The notes under the pieces are model-generated. The model had not been told where the DNA came from, ran no database searches, and saw only the letters and a list, made by a program, of their open reading frames with translations. Positions 24,093 to 34,079 of a DNA stretch of 64,000 nt are shown here, one piece after another. The first letter of the stretch is position 1; each line of letters begins with the position of its first letter. Made by a program: the position numbers and the translations under genes. The DNA comes from Massospora cicadina (lineage: Eukaryota; Entomophthoromycota; Entomophthoromycetes; Entomophthorales; Entomophthoraceae). The DNA lies in contig JAKSZP010008024.1 in assembly GCA_022478985.1 (NCBI GenBank), forward strand, positions 62,001 through 126,000. Reading direction: 5' to 3'.

Positions 24093-24456
24093 GAATCCAC
24101 CACCCAATCAGATTGGGAAGCCCATGCTGAGCGGGCCACTCAATCTGAGGATCTGATGGGAGATTCAATCTCACTAATTGCTGCACCCAAGCTCTGGTCA
24201 AAACTGACTTGGGACCTATCCCAAATGAAAATTTTTTTGACCCGCTCGACAGTGCACCAAACTTATCCGCACCACAAAAAATTTGTCTGACATCGGGAAA
24301 ACAAAAAGTGAAGGCCAAAGCCAATGCAACTCTTTCTGCAAAAATTAACAAAAACCCCAATACCATTGCTGCTAACACCTGCGCTGCTGTGAAAGCCTGT
24401 GGGAACCTTGAAGAGGCTGGTGGGCCTGGGGGCCCACCCCTCACACCTAAGGTGCG

Positions 24457-27400
24457 ATGGGGGAAACCTTCACTCTAGGGACGCTGAATATCGCTGGACT
24501 CAAGGCCTCCCCATCCTGGGCTAGGAAACTGAGTTTTTTACAACACAATTTACCTGTGGATATCCTGGCCATCCAGGAGTCCCACTGTCCACAAGGTTCC
24601 AAGGAAGCTTAGAAAACAATGCTCCTCCCATCCATATCCTTTTGGTCGAAGCACTGTGGGGTGCTAATTTGGAAAAATAATTTTTTCAAATTCACATCCT
24701 CAGAAACATTCCTAAATGGCCGAGTGCTCGTTGTCACCTTCTTGTGGGCTGACATTGCACATGCAATCGTCAACATCTATGCCCCAAACAGTGCACATGA
24801 GCGTCAGGAATTTTTCTCATTGGTCAAATCCCTCCCGCTACCCCCTGATTCTTTCCTAGTTGGTGACATGAACTGTTGGCTAACCTCACCAATGGACCGG
24901 TGGCCGCCCTCACCCCATGCCCCACAGGGTCTCGTAGAACTACGCGTTCTAAAAGCCACCCTTGGGCTAATAGATGCGCTGCTGTGACATGCCCCACTGC
25001 TCAAAAACATGATGCATCCCCACGTCCACAACGGCCAATTAAGGTCCATGACCCGCATTGACCTTATTCTAATGCTGGTAAAATTTCAACCTCACATCTC
25101 CCACTTCAAAACAACAAAAAAGGAATTCTCTGACCACCAACTGGTCTCGATAACCTACCACTTACCTGTCACAGTTGCAAAGGCCCCACATTGGTAAAAA
25201 ATCCGCCCTCCCGAGCTCACGTCACCAGGATTTTCCACATGGGTGGAAGAGGCAACTTTGGCAAAATCATTTGTTGCACCGTTTTGTGCGGACCCTATTT
25301 CCACATGGGAAACTTTCAAAGAGGACACCATCCGCCACTATTGCCATCTCTCCTCCAGATGCTCACGAGCCACTTTGGCGGTTATCTCATGCGCTCTGGC
25401 GGAATTGGCCCACTTAGAGTCCAACATTCCAGCCACAGGATACAGCCCTGCATGGGGCTGGAAGTGGGCGGAGGCAGCCGCCCACCTCAACGCACTTGAA
25501 AGGCAACACAAACATCAGGTTTGTGTCCAATACAGGGCTACACGCATCACTAAAGGTGACAATTGCACCACATACTTCTTTAAAAAATTTTTGCACCATG
25601 CCAGAGTGTGGCCTGCACACAGGTGCGAAGATTGGATAATTCCATTGTGGACACACCGGCCAAAGTGGCAATTGAAACACAAAAATATTACTCCAAGTTA
25701 TAGTGAGCTGAACTAATTCAGCTGGCTGAAATGGCGGAATTTCTCAACCGAGCTCATATCTGCACCATTTTCTGATACCCAGAAATAATGAATTTAATTA
25801 CTCTGAATGAATTATGGACAGCCATTCGCGGTGCGCCAAACCGAAAATGCCCAGGCCCAGATGGCATTCCATATGAGTTCTACAAAAAATATTTCAAATA
25901 AATATCCCCATTGCTGCTAGCCTCACTTAACCAAAGCCTGTTGGAAACGCGCCTCCTACCAGGAGGACATGAGGCCTTTACTGTCACACTCTTCAAGAAA
26001 GGGGATAAGCTTGACTTAGCCAACTGGCGCCCCATGTCTCTAACAAACACAGACACCAAAATTTTAACAAAAATCATGGCTAACCGTTTAGGGACTGTAG
26101 CATCTGCCACCATCTCCCCAGAACAATTCGGTTTCATCCCCAGAAGGTAGATTTGGGATAACGTGCACTCTGTATCTTTGTATGTCAGTCCACAGCCTCT
26201 GGGGCACTTGTATTCTTGGACCAACAAAAGGCCTATGATAGAGTAAACTGGGAATACCTTAGGGCCTGCCTCCATCAATTCCGCCTACCCCCGCTTCATA
26301 AACTGGGTGATGCTGCTCACGGAATCTGTGACAATGGCAGTGCGTGGCCCAGGCTTCCTAACGGAAGTAGTCCGCCCTCAAAGGGGCCTGCGACAAGGGG
26401 ACCCCCTCAGCCCACTCTTATACAACTTCAGCCTTGACCCACTACTGCGAAATGTGAATGCCCAACTCACTGGAGTCCACGTTCCAGGTCAAGCCCCAGT
26501 CAAGATAATGGCATTTGCAGATGATTGTGTGGTGGGGTGTTTAATAATCAAGATGCACGCGAGCTTGAAGCTCTCATCCAGGAGTATTCCCGGGTAAGCA
26601 ACGCGGCACTGAACGCTTCCAAAACTGAAATCATCCTCCTTGGTCGGTTTCAGAACTGCTGGACCCCAGCAATTAGTTCCCAACCCGGCCCATCTGCTCG
26701 CCCATGTCCACGCCTTACTAACTCAACACACACCGCTCCACTGGTGCTCCCCTTCGTGCCACGTCCTACCATAGGACCAGTGCGCCATCTGGGCGTGTGG
26801 ATGGAGGCAGGCGGATATGCGTCAGCAGTAATGGAGTGCCATATACTGGACAACGTGACGAAGCAAATCGCCTCTCTCAGAGCCCACCCTACTACCCTCA
26901 CTGGCAGGGTTGTTTTAGCCAACTCTATGCTCCTATCCAAAGTCTGGTTTGGAGCCCACGCCATCCCCTTCTCCCCAAGCTTCTTCAAATCCCTGTATGC
27001 TTTGCTGCAAGGATGGCTTTGGTCAGGCCGCCCTCCACCAGTACGGCTAGAGGTCATGTTTGGCCCTCATCATCAAGGTGGCATGGGCCTGCTTGACTTC
27101 AAAGCCCATGCTGCCAAGATCCTGGGCACCTGGATCGCGGCCATCACCGCTCCTACACTCCCATCCCAACACTGGTCCCGCGCAGCCTGCTCCAACTTCT
27201 CCCGAGCCTTGGGCCTCAACAATCCATCAAACCCCCACTCCCTGATGAAATACCTCGCATCACACACATCGGCCACAGGTCCTCACGGGACTAAAACCCA
27301 CTACAAACAAATCCTACTCTCCATGCGAAGCGCAGAGTGGAGAATTCGTATTAGTGAACATACAACCCAAAGAGGCCGCCCCTCTCCTCAGTTCACACAA

Positions 27401-27970
27401 GAGGTACAGGGGCAACCCATCCATGATGGCGTGATCCCCATTCGACCCCATGTCCTATCCAGGGTGGACTACCTGGACATGATGGACATCCCTTATTCCA
27501 CTGAGACCCAAAAGACTATCTGGAGATACGCACACCATCCTCTGTTGCAGCCTCAAGTCCGCTCCCATGTGTGGCGCTGCCTGAGGCGGGTGTATCGTAC
27601 AGCTGAGCGCTCTAACGCTTTACACTCATCCTGTGTCGTGTGTGGCCAGTATGGTACGCTGTTCCACCGCCTGGAGAAGTGCCCCACCTCTAAAGTGATA
27701 TGGCGCGAAGTCCAACGTCTACTGGGCCAGGATCAAACGCATCCCTTCAGTCTGTCAAGAGATATGTTTGCTTCATCAATGGCCTCCCCCCTTCCACCCT
27801 CCCTCCGTGCTCTGGTGGTTGCAATCGCCATGTGGACTATCCACACGAATGTCTTGGATGCCATCGCTGGCTCCATCCCCACCCTCCCAGAAGCTGTCCA
27901 CAGATTCCGGTCTCATTTGGTGGACCACTTTCAAGCGTGGATGTTTGGATACCTCCCACCGCGTTGCTGA
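24457..27970 (+). pseudogene. LINE-1 ORF2 (endonuclease-reverse transcriptase)
   Basis: The ATG at 24,457 begins TLNIAGLKA and VDILAIQESHCP, the first endonuclease motifs. A stop occurs at about 24,610; the same frame resumes with VNIYAPNSAHE, VGDMNCWL and LRVLKATLGL to 24,987. A later block with SDHQLVSITY shows the catalytic His. RT blocks are CPGPDGIPYEFY, TVTLFKKGDKLDLANWRPMSL, EQFGFIPRR, LDQQKAYDRVNWEYL, GLRQGDPLSPLLYNF and MAFADDCVVG (26,500-26,535). A 481-codon frame (26,525-27,970) holds the thumb/C-terminal part, ending with CVVCGQYGTLFHRLEKCP, a zf-RVT-like finger. Several frame changes make it inactive. Confidence 0.9.
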
Positions 27971-28210
27971 CAGCTGGTCTCCTCCTGGTTCCCAGTCTGG
28001 TTTATCAAATCAGACCCCTTCCTCCACACATGCTCAATAGTGGCTACGGCCCCTTCACATGTTCCCTCCCCCTCCACATAAGTGGCGTTCCCGCTGGCAA
28101 CAAGAGATAGCATCGCTTCTCTGAGGTGCCTCCCCTTGTACTAAGTTTATCTTTCCTGAGTCATATTCGGAAGTGTCCGTCCCATGGTTGACCTTCCCCG
28201 CAATAAATTC
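27971..28210 (+). other. LINE-1 3' UTR
   Basis: This runs from the ORF2 stop to the target duplication. It shares its last 45 bp or so with the corresponding end of LINE-2 (CATGGTTGACC...GCAATAAAT against the reverse complement of 33,800-33,840). AATAAA at about 28,203 is the likely polyadenylation signal. Confidence 0.7.
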
Positions 28211-28405
28211 AAAATTACCCACAGCTTCGGTGTCCACCAGGGCCTCAAAGGAGACGTGATGGGACCCAACACTAATCTTCATGGGCAATAAGAAGTAAAT
28301 GAAGTTCTCTTTATTGGTAGTTGTGAATAAATCCAGTGATACTAAAGAGATGGTAGTGGGGTCAGGGGAAACTGCTAGGCTCTTATGGGGGTAAACCCGT
28401 TGCAA
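28211..28405 (-). pseudogene. Chromo-1 protease, N-terminal part (right of LINE-1)
   Basis: The minus strand reads KENFIYFLLPMKISVGSHHV then FEALVDTEAVGNF. It aligns with Chromo-2 FEALVDTGALGNF. The catalytic motif D-T-G-A has become D-T-E-A, which would inactivate the enzyme. The frame ends at the LINE junction. Confidence 0.8.
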
Positions 28406-28605
28406 GTCAGGATATAGATCCTACTGACATGGGCAGAATAGCCGCGGCAACTATGGGGTATGTATTTGAAGTTTTTAGTGGAACTGGACTATTGTAGAAA
28501 GGGAAAATCTTCTTCAAAACCTGGTTTAGTTGAAAAGGGGGGGCCATTGCTGTGCCAATATCTATGAGAGAGGTGGAAATGGTTAAAAATAATGGTTGTT
28601 CAATT

Positions 28606-29764
28606 ATGTCAGGCAAACAGCAAGTGAGAATTAGATAGGCCTGCCAGCCCAGATGCCAGAGCACCCAAATGGCAAACCAGAATGCCAAAGGCACTGCTGC
28701 TGGTTTGATGGATATGGAACTGGAAAGGAATCTCACCAAGAACTGCTGGTGAGCCAGAATCTCATATAGGCACATAGTAATATACCAGATGTGTATTGCT
28801 GTTAACCCTGAGGGGTGTGTGAGGGTCAGCGGAAAAGGAAGTTTAATTTCTGATATGAAAACAAAATTTTAGGAAGGGATTTTTTTAAAATAAAAATTAG
28901 GAAAGAAAAATTAACCAAAAATCCTCTCAGTGTGATGTGACTGATTAAATAGTGGTCAATATAGAGGGGAACTAAGTTGGGATTGGGTCCCACATAATTT
29001 GACTAAATGGCAAATTGTTTGGGAATGGGGAACAAATAATTTAACTGGGAATCAACATTGAAGAATTTGGCAGCAGGCTGAGTCACTGTCAGTTTGATCT
29101 CAAATGTCTGAATTGAGGCTCAAATATGTTTTCAATGGTTGGCACAATGGTGTTTAACCTGACGAGCAGCGGGAATCCCCCAAGGCCACCCCACGTAGGG
29201 GTGGGACCATTTGGTTGAGAATGGGTTGGGACGCTCAACCTGCCCATGCCCAGTCACTGGGCTGTTCATTTGGTCTGAGGCATTTCATCAGGCGCAATGC
29301 CCATTTTCTGGCTGGGAGCTTTGAACTCTCATTGATGGTGTCTGATGCTGTTACCTGCCCTTTGGGGATAATCCCTGATGATTTTGAGGGGGGGTTGATT
29401 TTTTAATCATAGCATTAGCCAAATTAAAACCGTCAGGCATTCTGTATGATGGGGCAGTCTTCATCCCTTTCTGACTAAATGGAATCTGACTATTGGGCTG
29501 ACTCCCACTCAATTTCAGGTCGATCAATTTCATTTCAGTGATCTTGGCGCAGATTTCCCTGATTAACTGTACCAGTTCTGCTGAGGTGAGTGTGGGCACT
29601 GGGGGAGGAATTCGAAGAAGAAGAGCTGTTACCCAGTACTCGTCTACCATGTGGGCGAGGTCGTTCTGGGTAATGAGGTAACAGCCAACCTCTTTGACAC
29701 CTTTTTACTCAGGAACGGGAAAAGGGCCAGATCAACAGCCAGGGGACGCTCCCCAGGACTTACA
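28606..29764 (-). repeat. Chromo-1 5' LTR
   Basis: The LTR is 1,159 bp, the partner of 18,414-19,570. The pol-tail frame is readable at 29,351-29,650 (WVTALLLRIPPPVPTLTSAE). A hydrophobic frame (minus, 28,775 to 28,407) starts inside the LTR and passes the LTR end at 28,606 without a stop into the internal region. Confidence 0.9.
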
Positions 29765-30558
29765 CTCATGCTAAGAATGCTCAAAGTTCTTTTAAATATG
29801 AAATAATATAAGCTTAATTGTTGACTCATGCTGAGGATGCGTTGCCTAATTTAATAATTTAGTGATCATATGAGCGGATTAGGAGGGAATCACTATGATG
29901 AATGAAGTGACAATCTGATAGAGTTTTGGCATCAAGTGGCTGATGGTTTTGCTGGTATTGATTAGCCAATGAATATTTGGGTGCAGTAGCCCAGAAGTAG
30001 TATAGATAGTCATTCATTCCCTCCAAATAAACATCTTTCTTTCGCCATCTTTTACTATTTGTTTAAAGTAGCAAGAGCCACTAGAGTAGGGAAGAAGGGA
30101 CAGGAAATCCCCAATAGGCGCAGGTGATAGTGCCTGGAGTGGTCAGCGCTTCCAGCTCCCATGCCTCCTCCCTATGAGCAACTTTTAGGAACCTGGCCAG
30201 CTGGCTACCAGAGGATGCAACAACTGGCCGCCAACCTTGCAGGGTGCAATGCAGGAGTGCCATAGCCATTCAAGGTAGGGGATGGACGGTTTTTTGGGGC
30301 ATGCCCAGATGGGTTGGTGAAGGGTTGCAAGGGTGGGGCAGCGTGGGAGTGCCTGAGATGCTTAGGATGGGGGCAGGACTCGCTAGGGCACATGCTGAGG
30401 ACACCTGGGGCTAAGGCGAAGTCGTTGGTGATTAGTTGGTGGGTTGGACGCGGACTTTTAGGGGTTGGTACGCCAATGAAGGTAAAAAAGCAAAGGGCCA
30501 ACCAGTCTTCATAATGGCTGGCCTAGCACTAGTGGAGCCCACAGTTGATTTTATAACA
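29765..30558 (+). repeat. Right part of the split solo LTR (miniature-element family)
   Basis: Continues the LTR that starts at 18,146. Landmarks shared with 56,581-58,861 in reverse complement include two CATGCTGAGGATG/CATGCTAAGAATG repeats, TCATTCCCTCCAAATAAACATC with an AATAAA signal (about 30,020), and GCAAGAGCCACTAGAGTAGGG. It ends near TTATAACA at 30,558. The open frames inside it (30,081-30,514) are LTR sequence and are not thought to be genes. Confidence 0.88.
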
Positions 30559-31379
30559 TCTTGGAAACAGTTTATAGTGTTCATACATTAGACCAGCAAC
30601 CATCTTAAATTAAAACTTAGGTCTTTTTTTAGCACTTGTGGTGCCCAACCCAAAAGGGGGAGACACTACGCATATAAAACTTGGTGCTCAATTATTTATT
30701 TTATCTTTACGTTTAAATAACCCCTTTGTGATATATACTCAAATTGTAAACGTTTAAAGGGAATCAATTCTGAGATTTAAAATTATTAAACTATAAATAT
30801 TAATTGCTCACCTTTTATTTACGTGATAATTTTTAAATACATCATTCTACCTAGTTGATACAGTAAGCCCTCAGTAGATAAAAATATATGGGCAATCATA
30901 TCCACTTGAGTCATCAATATAGCTCTTTTAGTACCTTGTAATTGTTTAATATGTGTGTTCACGTATCAATTTTGGTATAAAACCAAAAACTTTGAAAAAA
31001 TAAAAACGTATTTAGTTTTTAGTATCAATTTGGGGTTTTCTCTTTATTAAGATATATGAAAATATATAAGTACCATAGATTACATGACCATTTTTCTCCT
31101 AGAGTTTAAAAGTTTTTTCTAGAATTAAGTGATTCTTCAAAGTCTACAATAGCAGTCTTGAAATTTATAAAGAAATGAACTCAAGTGCCATTGGCATAGA
31201 TTATACTATATAGGAAGGAATGACTATAATGAACCATATATATTTACATAACAAGACCAATGAAGAGACTAAATTTTAGTGTTTAGACCAAGTATTATTA
31301 TTTGAATGACAAATATTTCTTTCCACTCAGCATCACTTTCAGTAACAATTTATTATAAAAGAAAAGTAAAATTTACAAC
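30559..31379. other. AT-rich spacer with a short dispersed motif
   Basis: No gene is seen. The block TTAGCACTTGTGGTGCCCAA with CCCAAAAGGGGGAG (about 30,610-30,657) recurs in inverted orientation at about 39,659-39,707. It may mark an LTR end plus primer-binding site of another family. The rest is featureless A/T-rich DNA. Confidence 0.45.
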
Positions 31380-33100
31380 TCTGAGTTCCCGCCACTTACC
31401 TCAACCTAATGCCCTTGGTCCTTCTGCCAGCTGCTTAGTGTGGGGAAGTGACAAAACCCCTTAGCATTTTCCGTCCAGATGTGAACATGTTTTAAATGGG
31501 TCATCCTGTCCTCCTAAGTCCTTAATGATTTGTTACTCTTAAGGATCTCAACCTCCGCCTTGCATGTCCCAGGCAGTGCCTCAAAGCCCCCTGGTGCTCC
31601 CATGGAACAAATTACATTTTGGCCTTAAGGTCAAATATGGGAAATTGTTATCATATGCAGATATAGCCATTAACAAATTAGCTCAGGTGTGATGAAACCC
31701 ACCGGCTTCATTGACTTGCACCCCTATTAGGTGTATTTAAACTTAGCTTTACTCGTGAAGCTGACACTTCAACTGCAGCAACTGTGCCCCTGGTGTCCAG
31801 AGCATCATGCTACCAATACTCAAACCCAGATACCATCAGGCACCACTATGATGGTTCAGTTTGCTGGTTTGCCAACTCACCTTCCCTCAGATGTGCTTCA
31901 TAAGAAGATAAAGGCTGGTTTGGCCACCTGCAACTCTGAAACCATCCTTCAGTTTGTGGTCCTTAATGGGGCCACACGTCTAGTAGGGCCTCAGAAATTT
32001 GTCACAATATAACCCAACAAAAATAAAAAGTCCCTCTCAATTCCCCCTTATGCCATAATACCTTCTGCCTCCAACCACCTGTTCTGGACCAATGTGGAGG
32101 GTGGGCGGACTATTTGTACAGCCTTTTTGAGTTAGATCACTAAAAAGAAAAGTGTCCCTCCCTTATGGATTCTGCTGAATCTAAGACTACCTCCACTGGT
32201 AACCAACATTCTGTCAACCCTGCAACATCTTCTGTCTGTGGTACCGTACTAAAACACCTCAACCAAATCCTGCTGCTGCATCTGGGTCCTTCGCTAGTCA
32301 TTCAGTCTCCTCCTCAGCCTGAAACTGCAACCACCCCAGCCAATAAGGAAGCATCTTGGCCTACAGTTTAATCCCAAGCTTCTTCATATTTGCCAGATAA
32401 GCCTCATACTTATGTCAATTCCCAATCCTGTTCAACCAGACTCCTTAGGGCTTATTAACTGAGTTATCTAATTAGGTGAATCTCATAAAAACATAAAATC
32501 TCAAACTCAAACTATTTTTACATGCTGGATATGATGCCCAATTTCCCCCTCATTTCTATTCCCCAGACAAACACCTCTCTGTTCCACAGTGACCACCAGA
32601 TTTTTGTTGGAGCAGCTGTCCCGCCCAACTGTCATCCCCTCAACTAAGCTTTCACTAAGTCAGTGGTGATGCTTACAAAGGTATCTCTCCTCCCACTATT
32701 CTATCAACATTAGCCCCTCTGGACAGATGCAACCTTTAAAATCTTGTAAAAAAGTCACCTTTGCAACCCAGATTGTTTCAGAGGTAGTGCGTAACCCCAA
32801 ATCCAAATTTATCTAGAACAATACTGTCACATTCACAAAGATCCTTAATGCCCACATCTAAGCTAAAGGAACTCTTGCTATTTATACTGGAAGACTTATC
32901 CATGAAAACATGTTTCTGGTATTTTGTCCTTAGGTAAATATTGAACTGCATACCGCCAATGCCACTACGCCCTTGCTCTCCACCTTGGCTCATACCTTGC
33001 TCTGGAAAGAGGAAGACGACACCAGGGACAAGCCCACTGATCTCCCTCCTCTTCCGCCATGGTCAGATAAGCGGTTTTCTGCTTTCATACCTGGTTGGTT
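31380..33100 (+). pseudogene. Unrecognised coding remnant, possibly retroelement gag/ORF1
   Basis: This stretch is less AT-rich than its flanks and has several short plus-strand frames: 31,731-32,012 with VQFAGLPTHLPSDVLHKKIK and LVGPQKFVTI, 32,165-32,371 Ser/Thr/Pro-rich, and 32,973-33,281. The first recalls the middle of LINE ORF1 (a hydrophobic strand, then LP-(T/S)-x-(V/L)-x-x-(D/K) and a basic helix), but the similarity is too weak to assign. No knuckle, protease or RT motif was found. Confidence 0.3.
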
Positions 33101-33784
33101 GTTTTTAGTTTTTTTTTGCATCTCAAATACTCATTTTGGGTGCTTTGATTTGTTTGTTAGAGTTATAATTTTTTATGCTTTGTGGGAATTCAGTAATGGC
33201 TTTCCCATGGTCAGCTTAACTCAAATAAACAGTATGAATATAACAAATCATCTAAGCAGCAAGTTATTTGTGAGAAATTAACTTATGTAAGAATGTGAGA
33301 CTGTCAGAAATTTATGCAGATACGTAAGCCATAAGGTTTAGCTTCTCTTTTTCAGACATCTGGACTTGTATAATGATTGTTAATAAATAACTATAATAAT
33401 ATAAAACAAAATCTGTCTTTAATATTACCAGCACAAAGTTACTACATTTTTTGAGAATACTTTCAAAAAATCAGGGGAAAAGTATGACATAAATAAAAAG
33501 TAAATTTTTTTTAAATAAATTGAATGTAATATAAATGCTGGGACCAGGTACTCTATTATGCTGGATATTGTTCCTTTAAGGATGTAATTCCAATATTTTT
33601 AACAAGGATGTTTCATTACATGGTACACAAATGTTACTAACAATTGGAAAAGATCTTTATTTCGTCTTAAAAGTTGTTATAGTATCTTTTAATCTTCAAC
33701 CACAAAATTATCCTTTCTTAGGTTTGAATGAACACAGTGATATAGATTTATAATTACTTGTCTTAAATGTTTTGCAATTTTTAT
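33101..33784. other. AT-rich spacer, no gene seen
   Basis: No coding or repeat signal recognised. The last bases (CTGAAAAACCTATTA, 33,785-33,799) are the left target duplication of LINE-2. Confidence 0.55.
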
Positions 33785-34079
33785 CTGAAAAACCTATTAT
33801 TTGTATGAGGATGGCTGACCAGGGGACAGACACATCCGATATGTAGGAGAAAAGAGGAGGTGGAAAAATAGAAGCGGGAAAAAGAGAGCAAAGCAAAAGA
33901 AAGAGAACTCAAAATATGACATGGCACACTTTGGTGTGGCTGGGGGCCACGGGTGGTGGGTGACTAGACCTTGGGTGGCATGGCAACCCTGGCTAGTAGG
34001 GTGTACCGCCTATGGAGACTGTGAGGTTTTCAGTGTCATATCGGAGGAACCAGATTGGAATCCATGTACCCATCCATTT

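Larger units (their letters stand above)
22945..28210 (+). mobile_element. LINE-1: full-length L1-like non-LTR retrotransposon
   Basis: The element is 5,266 bp, flanked by a perfect 16-bp TSD AAAATTACCCACAGCT (22,929-22,944 and 28,211-28,226) inside the Chromo-1 protease. It has a 96-bp 5' leader, ORF1 with a CCHC knuckle, ORF2 with apurinic-type endonuclease, FADD reverse transcriptase and a C-terminal zinc-finger-like region, and a 3' UTR of 240 bp with AATAAA close to the end (about 28,203). There is hardly a poly-A tail. ORF2 has several stops and shifts. LINE-2 has the same architecture. Orientation is opposite to Chromo-1. Confidence 0.93.
18414..29764 (-). mobile_element. Chromo-1: chromovirus, carrying a nested LINE
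   Basis: The LTRs at 18,414-19,570 (3') and 28,606-29,764 (5') read TGTCAGG...TTACA on the plus strand, so the element runs on the minus strand. The TSD is CTCAT (18,409-18,413 and 29,765-29,769). Inside are pol blocks with the protease cut by LINE-1 (22,945-28,210). Without the LINE the element is about 6.07 kb, against 7.33 kb for Chromo-2. The shortfall comes from LTRs about 270 bp shorter and from a near-absent gag: only about 200-300 bp lie between the 5' LTR and the protease. This copy is inactive. Confidence 0.9.

Noticed and set aside
23983..24444. 153-codon Pro/Ser-rich minus-strand frame
   Set aside because: It overlaps the tail of LINE-1 ORF1 and the leader of ORF2 in antisense, with low-complexity composition, so it is a shadow.
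30205..30514. Overlapping 98- and 66-codon frames
   Set aside because: They fall inside the solo LTR of the miniature family, and corresponding frames in the other LTRs are not maintained.
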